A stretch of DNA of 64,000 nucleotides, taken from Episyrphus balteatus (lineage: Eukaryota; Arthropoda; Insecta; Diptera; Syrphidae). Made by a program: the position numbers and the translations under genes. The notes beneath the pieces were generated by a model. That model saw only the letters and a list, made by a program, of their open reading frames with translations, searched no databases and had not been told where the DNA came from. The stretch is from positions 122,478,028 to 122,542,027 of the forward strand of contig NC_079136.1 in NCBI RefSeq assembly GCF_945859705.1, read 5' to 3'. Each line of letters starts with the position of its first letter. Positions within the stretch are counted from its first letter, which is position 1. Shown one piece after another: positions 54,598 to 64,000 of this stretch.

Positions 54598-57500
54598 CTA
54601 AGTTTGCTGCAGTCTCAGTGATTTTCTTTTAACAGGCGGCGTCGTCGTCGCCACCGCTGGCGACACTGGTTGTGCACATGACCGTTTAGGTCTTGAAATC
54701 ACTGTAGGTTGCTTATCGCGTTTAAGCTTTATGCGGACATTCTTCAGTTTAATGGGTGATTGTGTAGGTGGTGCAGGTTGGGTAGGTGCTGGAGATGAAG
54801 ATTTTGGTACCAATATCACTGATTCATTATCTTTTCTCTTTTTCTCCTCGTTCTTTTGATCGACTTTCTTTCTTTCTGTCTGTATCTGAGTCTCTGTCTT
54901 CTTATTGCTTTCCCTTTTTCTTTTCCGTTCACCACTATCCTCTTGAAATTTTGGCGGATCGTCATGTTTTCTTTTCTCACCCGCAACCGCAGGAATCGGA
55001 GAATCAATGAAATTCCCATTAATAGTATTTTTAATAATAGCATCTTGATTCAATAATAAATTATTAATCATCATTGAAATATCAGCTCCAAAAGTTAAAT
55101 TTTCTAATTCAAACTGATCTGGATAGAACATTCCTGGTTCTTGGCGGGGCGGTTCACTTGGCGGCGGATCGGGTTGAGTTACTGATACAATTTCTACATC
55201 ATTGTCTTCTTCAACTTCTTGTTTTATGTTTACTCTTGTAGATGTTTGGAGAATAATTGGATCTTCGGACGGTGCCGGAGTTCGTCTTTCTTCAATCCAT
55301 GGTGGTTGTGAAGGAGCCTGTCCTTTAGGTGGTTGTTGTGATATTTGTTGATTCGTGGGATGAGTGTTTTGAGACGATCTGGGTGGTGACAATATTAAAG
55401 GAGGTGGCGGAGACTTGGTAAGTATTGGAGTCACCTGAAACTCATTCACTGTTCCCCAATACTTTCGGGGTTTCTTCAATGCTTGTTCTTGCTGTTGTTG
55501 TGGCTGTTGTAGTTGGTGTTGTGGTGGATGTTGTTGTTGTACTTGGTGTTGTAGCTGTGGTGTCGGCTGTTGTAACTGGTGTTGAAGTTGGTGTTGTTGT
55601 TTGTGTTGTTGGTGTAGTTGATGTTGTTGGTGTTGTTGATGTTGTTGTTGATGTTGATGATGTTGTTGATGTTGTTTTTGTTGTTGTTGGTGTTGTTGTT
55701 GGTGTTGTTGTTGGTGTTGTTGTTGGTGTTGTTGTTGGTGTTGTTGTTGGTGTTGTTGTGGTTGTTGTTGTTGTTGTTGGTGTTGTTGTTGGTGTTGTTG
55801 TTGGTGTTGTTGTTGGTGTTGTTGTTGGTGTTGTTGTTGGTGTTGGTGTTGTTGTTGGTGTTGTTGTGGTTGTTGTTGTTGGTGTTGTTGTTGGTGTTGT
55901 TCTGATTGTTGTTGGTGTTGTTGTGGTTGTTGTTGTGGTTGTTGTTGTTGGTGATGTTGTTGGTGTTGTTGTTGGTGTTGTTGTTGGTGTTGTTGTTGGT
56001 GTTGTTGTTGGTGTTGTTGTGGTTGTTGTTGTTGGTGTTGTTGTTGTTGGTGTTGTTGTGGTTGTTTTAGTTGGTGGTGGTGTGGTGGATGTTGTAAAAT
56101 AATAATCTTATCTCTTGGTTCTGGTGTTAAGGTTTTATTTCTTTCCGTGACGATTGGGCTATTATTTTGTCTGATTTTAGTCAATGATGAAACTTGCTCT
56201 GGAGTCAAGATAACCTTATTTGATTGAGAAATTGGCACAGTTTTTTTTTGCTGATTCATAATTACTGATCGTGATAGTAATCGTGATTGCCTCCGATTCG
56301 GGGTAATAGTCGGTGATTTTTTCGGTATTACTCCATCAACCATCTGTACATTTTTATTCAATGCATTTTGTTGGTTGGTTATTGGTGAAGATCTCGATCC
56401 AATTGTAGTAACTTTCCGTATGTATGATGGTAAGCGATTAGGTGGAGTTCCATCGTTTTTATTTGCCATCTCAATCGGAAGAAATGCTTCAGATATAAAT
56501 GGATGAGGTTTTACAGTTACCATATTGCCATTTAGACGAATTATTTTCACACCAGATTCAGGACATGACGATGATTTTTCATTTACAGGCGGTGGCTGTG
56601 GAAGAATCGTTGGATCAGGTTCTATTATTTCTTCTGGAACTGGTGAATTTTCCATTGATAATTCTGATGGATTTACCTGAGGAACTAGTTCATTTTCGAC
56701 AATCGATGGTTCCTCGGCGACAGGATCTTCCTCGTGATTTTCTTCTTCATTCAAATTATCATCCACATCAAAGACTTCCGTTTTAATAATTGGTGGATTA
56801 CTTGGATTAAAATTTAATAACTGTTTTTCAGCTTCAGCTTCAGAACTGCTCATTGTTGTATCGGTTGATGGTGTTTTACTTGGATTTTTCGGTATACAAA
56901 AGACTGGAGGTGCATCATCAATGGTTTCATAATCGGCGATTGTAAAAATAGCTGGTTTCGATGCTAAGTCCGATAGTGACACCATTGTTGGCGGTGTAAC
57001 TTTTGGCGGTGTAATTTTTGGTGGTAACAATGGAGTAAATTCTCCAGGTTTCATATTTTGTGTGTTTATATTTATTGAATTCTTGGGTTCGACTTGAGGA
57101 GTTTTTTGAACAACTGTCCTTTTTGTTATAGTTATTCCTTTATTTAAAGTGATTGTATTTTTTAAGGTATTGCTTCCATTTGGTAGATTTGTGATGTTAT
57201 TACTTTGTTGTTGTTGCAAATTGATTGTTTGAGGAAGTGATGATTGTCCTGGTGTAGGTGTGATATCAACAGTTTTTCTTGTAACAGTTAGTGAATTATT
57301 GGAGAATACTTCATCGACTTTGGTCTGTGATTGTTGTTGTAGAGCAGAAGTTGGTACAACACTTATGCTTGCTTTTGTGCCTGTATTTCTAGAAGGAGGT
57401 GCTGATTGTGGTGGCATCATTGGTTGGAGAGAAAAAATATCTTTAATAGCAAGTGGTGGATTTGGTGGAATAATTCTAATTGGAACATCTTGATTTGTAA

Positions 57501-60500
57501 CATTGGTAACTGGAATTTTTCCAGCAACTGGTTTTATAGATATTTTTTTGAATGTTTTTGATGATGATGATTGATTTGGTCCTGGTTTTGTTGCAATTAC
57601 TTTATAAGTTGGAACAGAGTTTTGTTGATTTTTATCGGGTTGTTTAAATGTTGTTGTTGTTGTGGTTGTTGCTGTAGTAGATGATGTTGTTGATGATGAT
57701 GATGATGTTGGTGGTATTATCATTAACGGATCGCATGATGTTTTATCCAATGTCACAACTTGTGGTTTATTAGTTTGGGTTGGACTTAAATTTATGGTTA
57801 CCACTTTTCCATCTGGTGATATTCTTGGCATCATAGAATTACCAATAAAATTAACAATATGTTTTGATCTTAATTTTGTTTGAGTTCGAAGAAATTTTGT
57901 GTGAAAAGTAGTAAATTGTTGTAATTGTAATTTACAAGTTTTACAAATGTATCCTGGTAAACCATCTGCTTGGTTGAACTATAAATAAATTAAAAAAAAA
58001 AAAAAAAACAATTTGTCAGTTATTATTTGTCGTATGCTTGGGAGTATGGAATTTATTTATTGATGAATGATATACATAGTGTATGTGAGGAAATTTGTAT
58101 ATAAGGAAATAGAAATAAATAACCAAGAAACTTAAGAAGAGAACGTATACGGAATAGATATAATTTAGTACCTAGGACAGACTTAGATTACATGAGCCGT
58201 CTTTTTTCTTTTAAAGTGGTATAAGATAAAGATATTTCCATCCTCTAATTTTGTTATTAAAAGAAAATAAGTGTTTTTTTTTAATTATTTTTACTTTTAA
58301 CACTTAAAACCAATTTCTATAGAGTTTAAGTTTAAAGTTTTTGTTTTAATTTTGTATTCTTTATAATTTTTATTATTAATGAAAGTAGTATAAGTATATT
58401 TGGGATTAAAAGACCGTTAACTATCTTTGAGAATTTTGATAAGTTTAATTAAATTTTAAAATTTGACATTTTAATAATCTTAAATGCATCACCTGAATTT
58501 TTTAATATTTAGCTATTTTTTTAAAAACGTAAACGCTTAAATATCACGAAACATAAAAAACTGATCTTATACCACTTTTAAGTACAACGACTCATATTCT
58601 AAAAGTTTGAAACTATTCGCTTCTCGAACTTTAACCACGGGAGATACAAAAGAACAAGATGGGGATAAAACAAATATTGATGAATAATAATCAGCAAACT
58701 GCCATGATTTAAATAACTTCTAACTTAATCCCGACCTTTTATGGTGAGAAAATGTTAGAATATTAATTTGTGTACGAAATCAATTCAAGCTCAAATTACT
58801 TGTTAATATAAATATTAAGTTATCTGTTGTACATATTATATTTGTTTTGTAAAAATTTCTGAAATGTTTTTATGTATTTCTTATAAATTTGCTATCAAGT
58901 TCAGATCTTATTGTTAATAAATAGTTCCTTTGTAAGAAAAGAAGACTTTTATTTTACAAGTAGGAATCAACAGCAAATTGATCATCTGTCACGCTTCAAG
59001 CCCCTTTTTGAACTGTTTAGGCAAGTGAAATCATACATTGCAAAAGATCAAGAATCGGCATTTTGTCAGTTAATTTTTAATTAATTAGAAGGCAGTTATT
59101 ATAACTATCATTGAAATTTTTTATTTTCATTTTAAAGAAAATGAAGCAAGCAATTTTATGTAAGACTTTTTTTTTAAATAACAATTTTATAATTTTAGTG
59201 ATTATATAAATATATCTCTATGATCAGTGTTATGTTTCTTAAAAAAGCTTTTAAGAGTTTCACTCGAAACTTGTTCCGCAAAACACTAGAGAAAGAGTGA
59301 AATGTAATTTTTCCGGGTGAAATATTGTTCATTTGAAATTCACAATAGGGCTGGGATCATTCCGTAATTTTTAAAATGATAAATCGTTTTAAATTAATTT
59401 GAAATCATGTTTGGTTAAATATATCCTAACCAGTGTATATAAATAAAACTTTTCATATTCTTAGAAGTCGTGTCAGCCTAGCTGACTTAGTGGTTGTCTA
59501 TTACTCCGTTGGCCTAAGTTCCTATCCAAAAATTGTAATTGTTTTTTTTTTTTTTTTGTTTGTTTGTTTTCATTAAGGTCCAATTTATTCACACTCCATT
59601 AAATTTAAAGTCGCCATTAAAAAAGGGAAATTTTAAAATTTGTATGCGATTTGACAGTTTTATAATTTTTAATGGAGCCTTTAAAAATAATGGAGAGTGA
59701 ATAAATTGGGCCTAAGTCAATTTTATCGTCAATAAGTAAACGATAGCTAAAAAAGGTCTTATTTTCAGAGAATTTTATTTGTTTATGTTCGATTTAACAC
59801 AAGTTTTTAGGAATTTATTTCAATCGCCAATAACATTGGTGCTCTATCTTGAATGTTTTTTTTTTTTGTTGACGTTCATGAAATCTAGATATATTCAAAA
59901 ATGTAGGAAATTAAATGGTCTATAAAAAGTACCATAAGTAATTTTTGTATCGGATGTCGGATTCGATAAACATTAAAAATTTTGTTATAACAAAAACTCT
60001 AGAGAATGTAATGTAATGTAAACTCTATGACCAATACCGGCTGAGAAAATCAAGTGAATGCTTTTTTAGCTATCTTCAAAATGACGAACGACGAAGAGGG
60101 TATTATGCCAATGATGATTTCATCATACAAAAAAAAAAAAAAACGCTTAAAAAGGTCTTAATAGATAATTTCACCCCAAGGGAGAGACGACAGTTTAAAC
60201 TTTATAATTATTCTGTGCGAGATTTTGTCAAAATCGATATTTCAGTCTCAAAATATTTTTTTTTTTTTTTCATAAAGATTGGAGATATCTAAACCAGCAT
60301 GTTTGTTTGTGTCAAGATTTGTGCCATGAATCCGCAAGTTATGGTTCATAGGATATTGTACTGCATGTGTACGTTTTTTTTTTGTTTTTTTGGTCATGAA
60401 AAAATAAATTGTTTGCGTTTAATGGGTCATGTGGATTTTTCTTTATAAATTTTATATAGCATTACTTTATTTAGTTAGATAAATATGGCAATTTCCATGG

Positions 60501-62152
60501 GGATGGGGTCAATTAGGGATTCAAATTTATTGGTGCCTTCATTTCTAAACTAACTCATCTCAATAATTCTATTTGTCTTTTAAATTATAACGTAAGATTT
60601 TCCAAAAGCCTCTTTCCGATGTAAGAAAATCAATTTTTGAAATAAATGTAGAGCTCTATATTGGATTACAAATTTAGTTAAAAGTTGCAATAGGAAAGGA
60701 AAACTATTTAATTGGAAAAAGTGAATTGGAAAATAATAAATAATTTTTTTGTTTTTTCACAGAACTCACCGTATAATTTGTGACACTATGGAAAGCTTTG
60801 CGCAAACAATTTAAAGCTGGATCATACAAACTTTGCATTAAATCTGAGTTACCTGTATCACAAATACGACAAGTTGTCCATTCCATTGATGCTCTTGCTG
60901 AAAATACAAATTAGTTAATAAATTGTACTTGAATTATTATGCGAAAATTTGCAACTTACTATTTAAAGCTTTCGAACAATCAAGACATATTTTAATTTCA
61001 GAGGAAGATTGAAGATCTTCGGGAAGTAAAAGTATAGCTTTCACACTCCAATGAGTGATTTTGTATTTTATTATGGTGTTGTCACAAGTTTTGTGACATA
61101 TATTGCAACATGGTAATTTGCGGCAATTGTCACAATATCCATTAATCATCAATTCATTTCTTTGTGCAGAACATCTTTTACATTTGGTAATTATTTGATT
61201 CTACAATTAAATAAATGAAGGGAAATAAAATATTAAAAAATTTATAAAGTAGGTATTCCTGCTTTTTTTATGCGTCTTCTTAAGTAATTGATATTTGTGA
61301 TTTAAGATAAACTACGACCTATACGATCTACTGTGTCCAAGTTAGTAATTTTTCCATAATTAAGTTTGAAAAGAAGTGGACTTGCAACCGTTTGTTCCCC
61401 AATTAAGAATTCAAATAATCATACATACCCTATTCAAGCCAAGTTCGATATTATTCCCCAACTTTTTAGAAATTTCAGGTAAACTATCGCTAATTGAAGC
61501 GCCACATATTTCTAAAATTTTCATTTCATCATCCGTATATTCTGAAACATCAAGGTTTGTCCCTGAAATAAATACAAACAAAAACAGAATAAAATTTAAA
61601 AATAATGCTTTTTTAAATAAAAAAAACAAACAAAACACTTACCCCTTTCTTTGAGCTTTGATCGAAGCGTAACCCACTGTACTCCAAAAGCTTGTTTAAT
61701 ATCATACCAATACTGAAAATTTATTTAAATAAAGTAAAAATGCAACAAAATATGTATATGTATATCAATTTTACCTTTTGCCATTTTAAAACAGAATAAT
61801 ATGCTCCGGGTTTTATTGCATTACAAATAGACGCAATCATTAACCAAATATGTTGAATTTCTTCATTGGTTGTCTCGGGTGAGATTAATTTCTCACTATG
61901 AATCAATAGCTCTTGGAGAAGTTGCTTTTTTTGTGTCTCATTTGGCTCATTTTTTGTAGGAACCTGAAATTATTTTTTTTTGTTATTTTTGTTTTTGTTA
62001 TTTTTTTTTTTATTAAATTTTACTTACAATTCGTAAGTTACTCGATAAGTATGGTTCAAATTGTTGTAGATATTCTAAATGTGTCCAATTGGTTGATGGT
62101 GCGGAAAAGTAAGTTTGCAGTAAAGAATTCCATTTGTTCGTGCATTCTATAA
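54598..62152 (-). CDS. ZAD-containing nuclear protein with Gln/His tract, 5' end open
   Basis: Exons on the minus strand: 62152-62028, 61963-61775, 61712-61643, 61562-61429, 61200-60960, 60897-60770, 57978-54598. All junctions are GT/AG and in phase, giving 1421 residues from the first full codon; no start ATG was found, so at least one upstream exon is missing. Order: helical Trp-rich region (NKWNSLLQTYF; WLMIASICNAIKPG; LKWQKYWYDIKQAFGVQWV) that recalls zeste/Myb-SANT-like DNA-binding domains; a Cys-rich part (CKRC, CDNC, CCNIC, CLDC); a ZAD; then a long disordered tail with Pro/Thr/Ser and Gln/His repeats, basic clusters and a final KRKSLRLQQT. ZADs are dimerisation domains common in insect transcription factors. 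No C2H2 fingers follow, which is unusual. I do not recognise the gene. Confidence 0.8.
55485..56090 (-). repeat. 12-bp coding repeat for a 200-residue Gln/His tract
   Basis: The minus strand repeats CAACACCAACAA, giving His-Gln-Gln-Gln over and over, with a few Pro, Leu and Ser changes and short pure-Gln runs. Codons are almost all CAA and CAC, with hardly any CAG, so the tract grew by unit duplication. The opposite strand is open for 225 codons of Val/Gly, which is a by-product of the repeat. Confidence 0.9.
58375..58610. repeat. Dispersed repeat, second copy
   Basis: Same family and orientation as 28575-28805; see that entry. The shared GCATCACCTGAATT is exact. Confidence 0.55.
59467..59570 (+). 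repeat. tRNA-derived SINE-like relic with T-rich tail
   Basis: GTCAGCCTAGCTGACTTAGT followed by GGTTG looks like a Pol III box A region; GGCCTAAGTTCCTATCC stands where a box B would be, and a T17 run follows. The best-preserved counterpart of its 3' half is at 4545-4625. Confidence 0.4.
59577..59712. mobile_element. 136-bp MITE with TAA duplication
   Basis: The ends GGTCCAATTTATTCAC and GTGAATAAATTGGGCC, continuing through CTCCATTA on both sides. TAA flanks at 59574-59576 and 59713-59715. The interior repeats TCCATTA/TAATGGAG, so nearly the whole element folds. Confidence 0.75.
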
Positions 62153-63381
62153 CTGATAAGAAGAAATTATTTTTTTTTACTTTCGACTAAGGTAAAAATT
62201 GTAAAGAGGATATAAAAAAGTGGGTCGCATAATTCTGTTTGTCTATTTGTTTCAGTCTATGTATAAGATGCCCACCTTAAATCAATCAATTCACTTTAAA
62301 ATATAATCGTATATTTTCAAAACATTACAAGTCCATTTGTTAAAAAAATGTTTCTGTCCTCACACTTTTTGTAATTAACAAGTTTGGGCTTTACTTTCAA
62401 TAGAAATTCAGAGTATCTACTAAATAAGATTTAAATTCATAAGTATTAATTAAAAAAACCTTTTTGTAGGTTTTGAAACTAAACAATTTATTTGATATGA
62501 GCAATTTTTTTTTTTTTTTTAACTCTCGACCGTAATTTTTAGTACCGAAAATATCGCTACTTGCCAACGCTTTTTAGTCTTAGAATTATTAATATAATCC
62601 TGCAAAAAAAAAATGAAAATAAGTTCAAACCAAGTCACACATCATTTATAAGATTTGTGAGACCAAACTTTCAGTATTTTATTATTTTTTTAGTTTTAAT
62701 GCTTAAGTCTAGTACGTAAATCGAGCCAAATTTTAGCTCCCAAACAAAATACTCACCAAAATCTTAGCTCAGCCACTAGCTAAAATTTTGCATGATCTGT
62801 ATATTATGGTTGGTGTTGCTAGAATATTTCAAAGACAATGAGTCAAATTAGGAAAATGTTGGGAGTCGAAAATATCTACAATCAAAAACGGTCCAAAAAT
62901 GCATATAACTTTTACAATTTTGTTTGAGATTTTTATTTTTTTTTTTCAGATAAGTTTAGTTTATTATGTCGTTTTCGATTGGAAACACTCAAGGATTCAC
63001 TCATTCTGAAATCCAATAAAACAGTTTGAATCGCTTCCACTCAATTCTGTTTTTTTGTGTTTGTTTGTTTTTCTTTGAAATTTAAAATGTCAAACATGGC
63101 ATACGACTTGAAAAATAATTAATATTTAAAGAAAATTGTGCCTTATTTTTAACGGATTAATGGGAAATTCCTTTTGGAAAATATTTTAAAGGCCTAATTT
63201 ATTTGTTTGAAAATAAATTAACAAATTATTTGCAGAAAACAAATAAAAATTGAATGGAAAACAGAAAAAAACAATGATTGAGTTTTTCTTTGACATGTAA
63301 GTATAAAGTACCTGGGTGACCGAGCTTTGCTCGGTATCTTTAAATGTTATAACTTTCAGTGAAAAAAGTCAAATGTGAGGC
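62153..63381. other. Upstream of the last visible ZAD-gene exon
   Basis: No certain exon. A minus-strand acceptor-like TTTTTTTTGCAG with a following short open stretch near 62600-62540 (KKRWQVAIF) does not give the phase needed by the exon at 62152. 62195-62260 holds AAAAAGTGGGTCGCATAATT and TTTGTCTATTTGT, related to the repeat at 34495. 62705-62805 holds a MITE-like pair around ATCGAGCCAAATTTTAGC, related to 24220-24350. A short hairpin ACCGAGCTTTGCTCGGT is at 63322-63338. Confidence 0.35.
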
Positions 63382-63852
63382 CTCAGTTATAGCTATCAGT
63401 AAAATCCATCAGTGAAAATTGAACCATCAGGAATCTGAAATGTTTTACTGATGAGCGTTCATAGCGATCAGTAAATTTACGTCATTAAATTATAATCTTT
63501 ATTTGACATTCGCTCCCCAAACTATTTTTTTACTGATCATTGCATCAGTAATTTTTTTAATGATGGCACCGGAACAGTAAAAAAATTAAACGCCATCAGT
63601 AAAACGAAATGGAATTTTTTTTTGGCATTTGGAAATCAGTTGTTCAGTAAAATGAAACTTCATCAGTAAAATTTATAAAATGGATTTGTGAATAAAATTT
63701 AACACCAAATGCAATGCTTCTTACTGAAAATATTAGTAAAAATGAGCTTTCAACTTATTTCATCAATATTTTGTTCAAAATAAAAGTTTAAAGTATTCAA
63801 AATAGCTAAAACCAATTTTTACTGATGGATTTTACTGATAGCTATAACTGAG
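63382..63852. mobile_element. 471-bp fold-back element with internal ATCAGTAAAA repeats
   Basis: The ends CTCAGTTATAGCTATCAG, then TAAAATCCATCAGT, match reversed at 63812-63852 over about 40 bp. Between them the motif (C)ATCAGTAAA recurs many times in direct orientation, so the element looks built from a short unit. No target duplication could be fixed. Confidence 0.65.
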
Positions 63853-64000
63853 TTTGCAATGACCAGTTTTTCGCGGGTTAGAAGAGACCACATTTCCAGT
63901 AATCCAGTTTATTTACGTTTGAATATACATGCGACGATCAGCAATGGATAGAAGTGTTACAGGAATCTGCATTATAGAAAATGCCTACAGCAATAAGATC

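Larger units (their letters stand above)
57979..60769. other. Intron of the ZAD gene
   Basis: A/T-rich. It contains the second copy of a dispersed repeat (58375-58610), a SINE-like relic (59467-59570) and a 136-bp MITE (59577-59712). AAGTGGTATAAGAT at about 58216 and its inverse near 58562 bracket the dispersed repeat. No exon was seen. Confidence 0.6.
57860..60888 (-). other. ZAD domain split by a 2.8-kb intron
   Basis: The first half is coded at 60897-60770: TTCRICDTGNSDLMQSLYDP and CLRKAFHSVTNYT. The second half starts at 57978: FNQADGLPGYICKTCKLQL, then FTTFHTKFLRTQTKLR. Together they give C-x2-C, a loop, D-G-L-P-x-x-I-C-x2-C and the long final helix: the ZAD consensus with its four zinc-binding Cys. 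Confidence 0.85.

Noticed and set aside
55425..56102. 225-codon plus-strand frame of Val/Gly repeats
   Set aside because: It is the exact antisense of the CAA/CAC repeat that codes for the Gln/His tract of the ZAD gene; the composition follows from the repeat and no start, splice or domain evidence exists.
62540..62600. Possible extra upstream exon of the ZAD gene (KKRWQVAIF)
   Set aside because: The acceptor is good, but the open frame and possible donors do not give the phase needed by the next exon at 62152.

Overview
The window is AT-rich nuclear DNA of an insect, most likely a fly (Diptera). It has spliced genes with long, repeat-filled introns, a ZAD-type nuclear protein with a long Gln/His tract, a P4-ATPase closest in my reading to animal ATP9A/B, a copia-type LTR retrotransposon, and very many MITE and fold-back elements. 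No rRNA, functional tRNA gene, CRISPR array or bacterial-type operon was seen.

Host genes. (1) At 5626-5757 (-) is one coding exon that reads like the start of a CIDE-N domain (CAD/DFF40 or Drep type); the rest of that gene would lie leftwards, past a repeat-rich intron. (2) A P4-ATPase of the ATP9/Neo1 type runs from 22413 to 50346 (+). Six shared exons at 41624-50346 can be joined in phase to either of two first coding exons (22413-22993 or 30744-30841), giving predicted proteins of 1275 and 1114 aa. (3) A multi-exon gene at 54598-62152 (-), open at its 5' end, codes for a helical DNA-binding-like region, a Cys-rich segment, a ZAD split by an intron and a long low-complexity tail with about 200 residues of Gln/His repeats.

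Mobile DNA. 6247-8433 holds clustered MITEs, several nested. 8837-16668 is proposed here as one 7.8-kb element: short inverted ends, a 3-bp flanking repeat, tandem arrays at both ends, and an intact five-exon gene for a 314-aa DUF4806-family protein, with no recognisable transposase. Its introns carry further fold-back elements, one of which shows its own empty target site. 17390-21840 is a complete copia-type element with identical 237-bp LTRs and a 5-bp duplication, but with its pol frame broken inside reverse transcriptase. The ATP9 introns hold a 2.4-kb palindrome (38540-40933), a 3.3-kb fold-back inserted in a non-LTR relic (33488-36765), and a 3.6-kb nest with a Transib-like element and a Helitron helicase relic (45452-49021). 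A second palindrome (51491-53129) lies between ATP9 and the ZAD gene.

The three host genes show no evident functional link. The strongest candidate for something new is the DUF4806-carrying element. All reads are by eye: exon joins rest on splice-site consensus, reading phase and family resemblance, and terminal repeats on direct comparison of the two ends.
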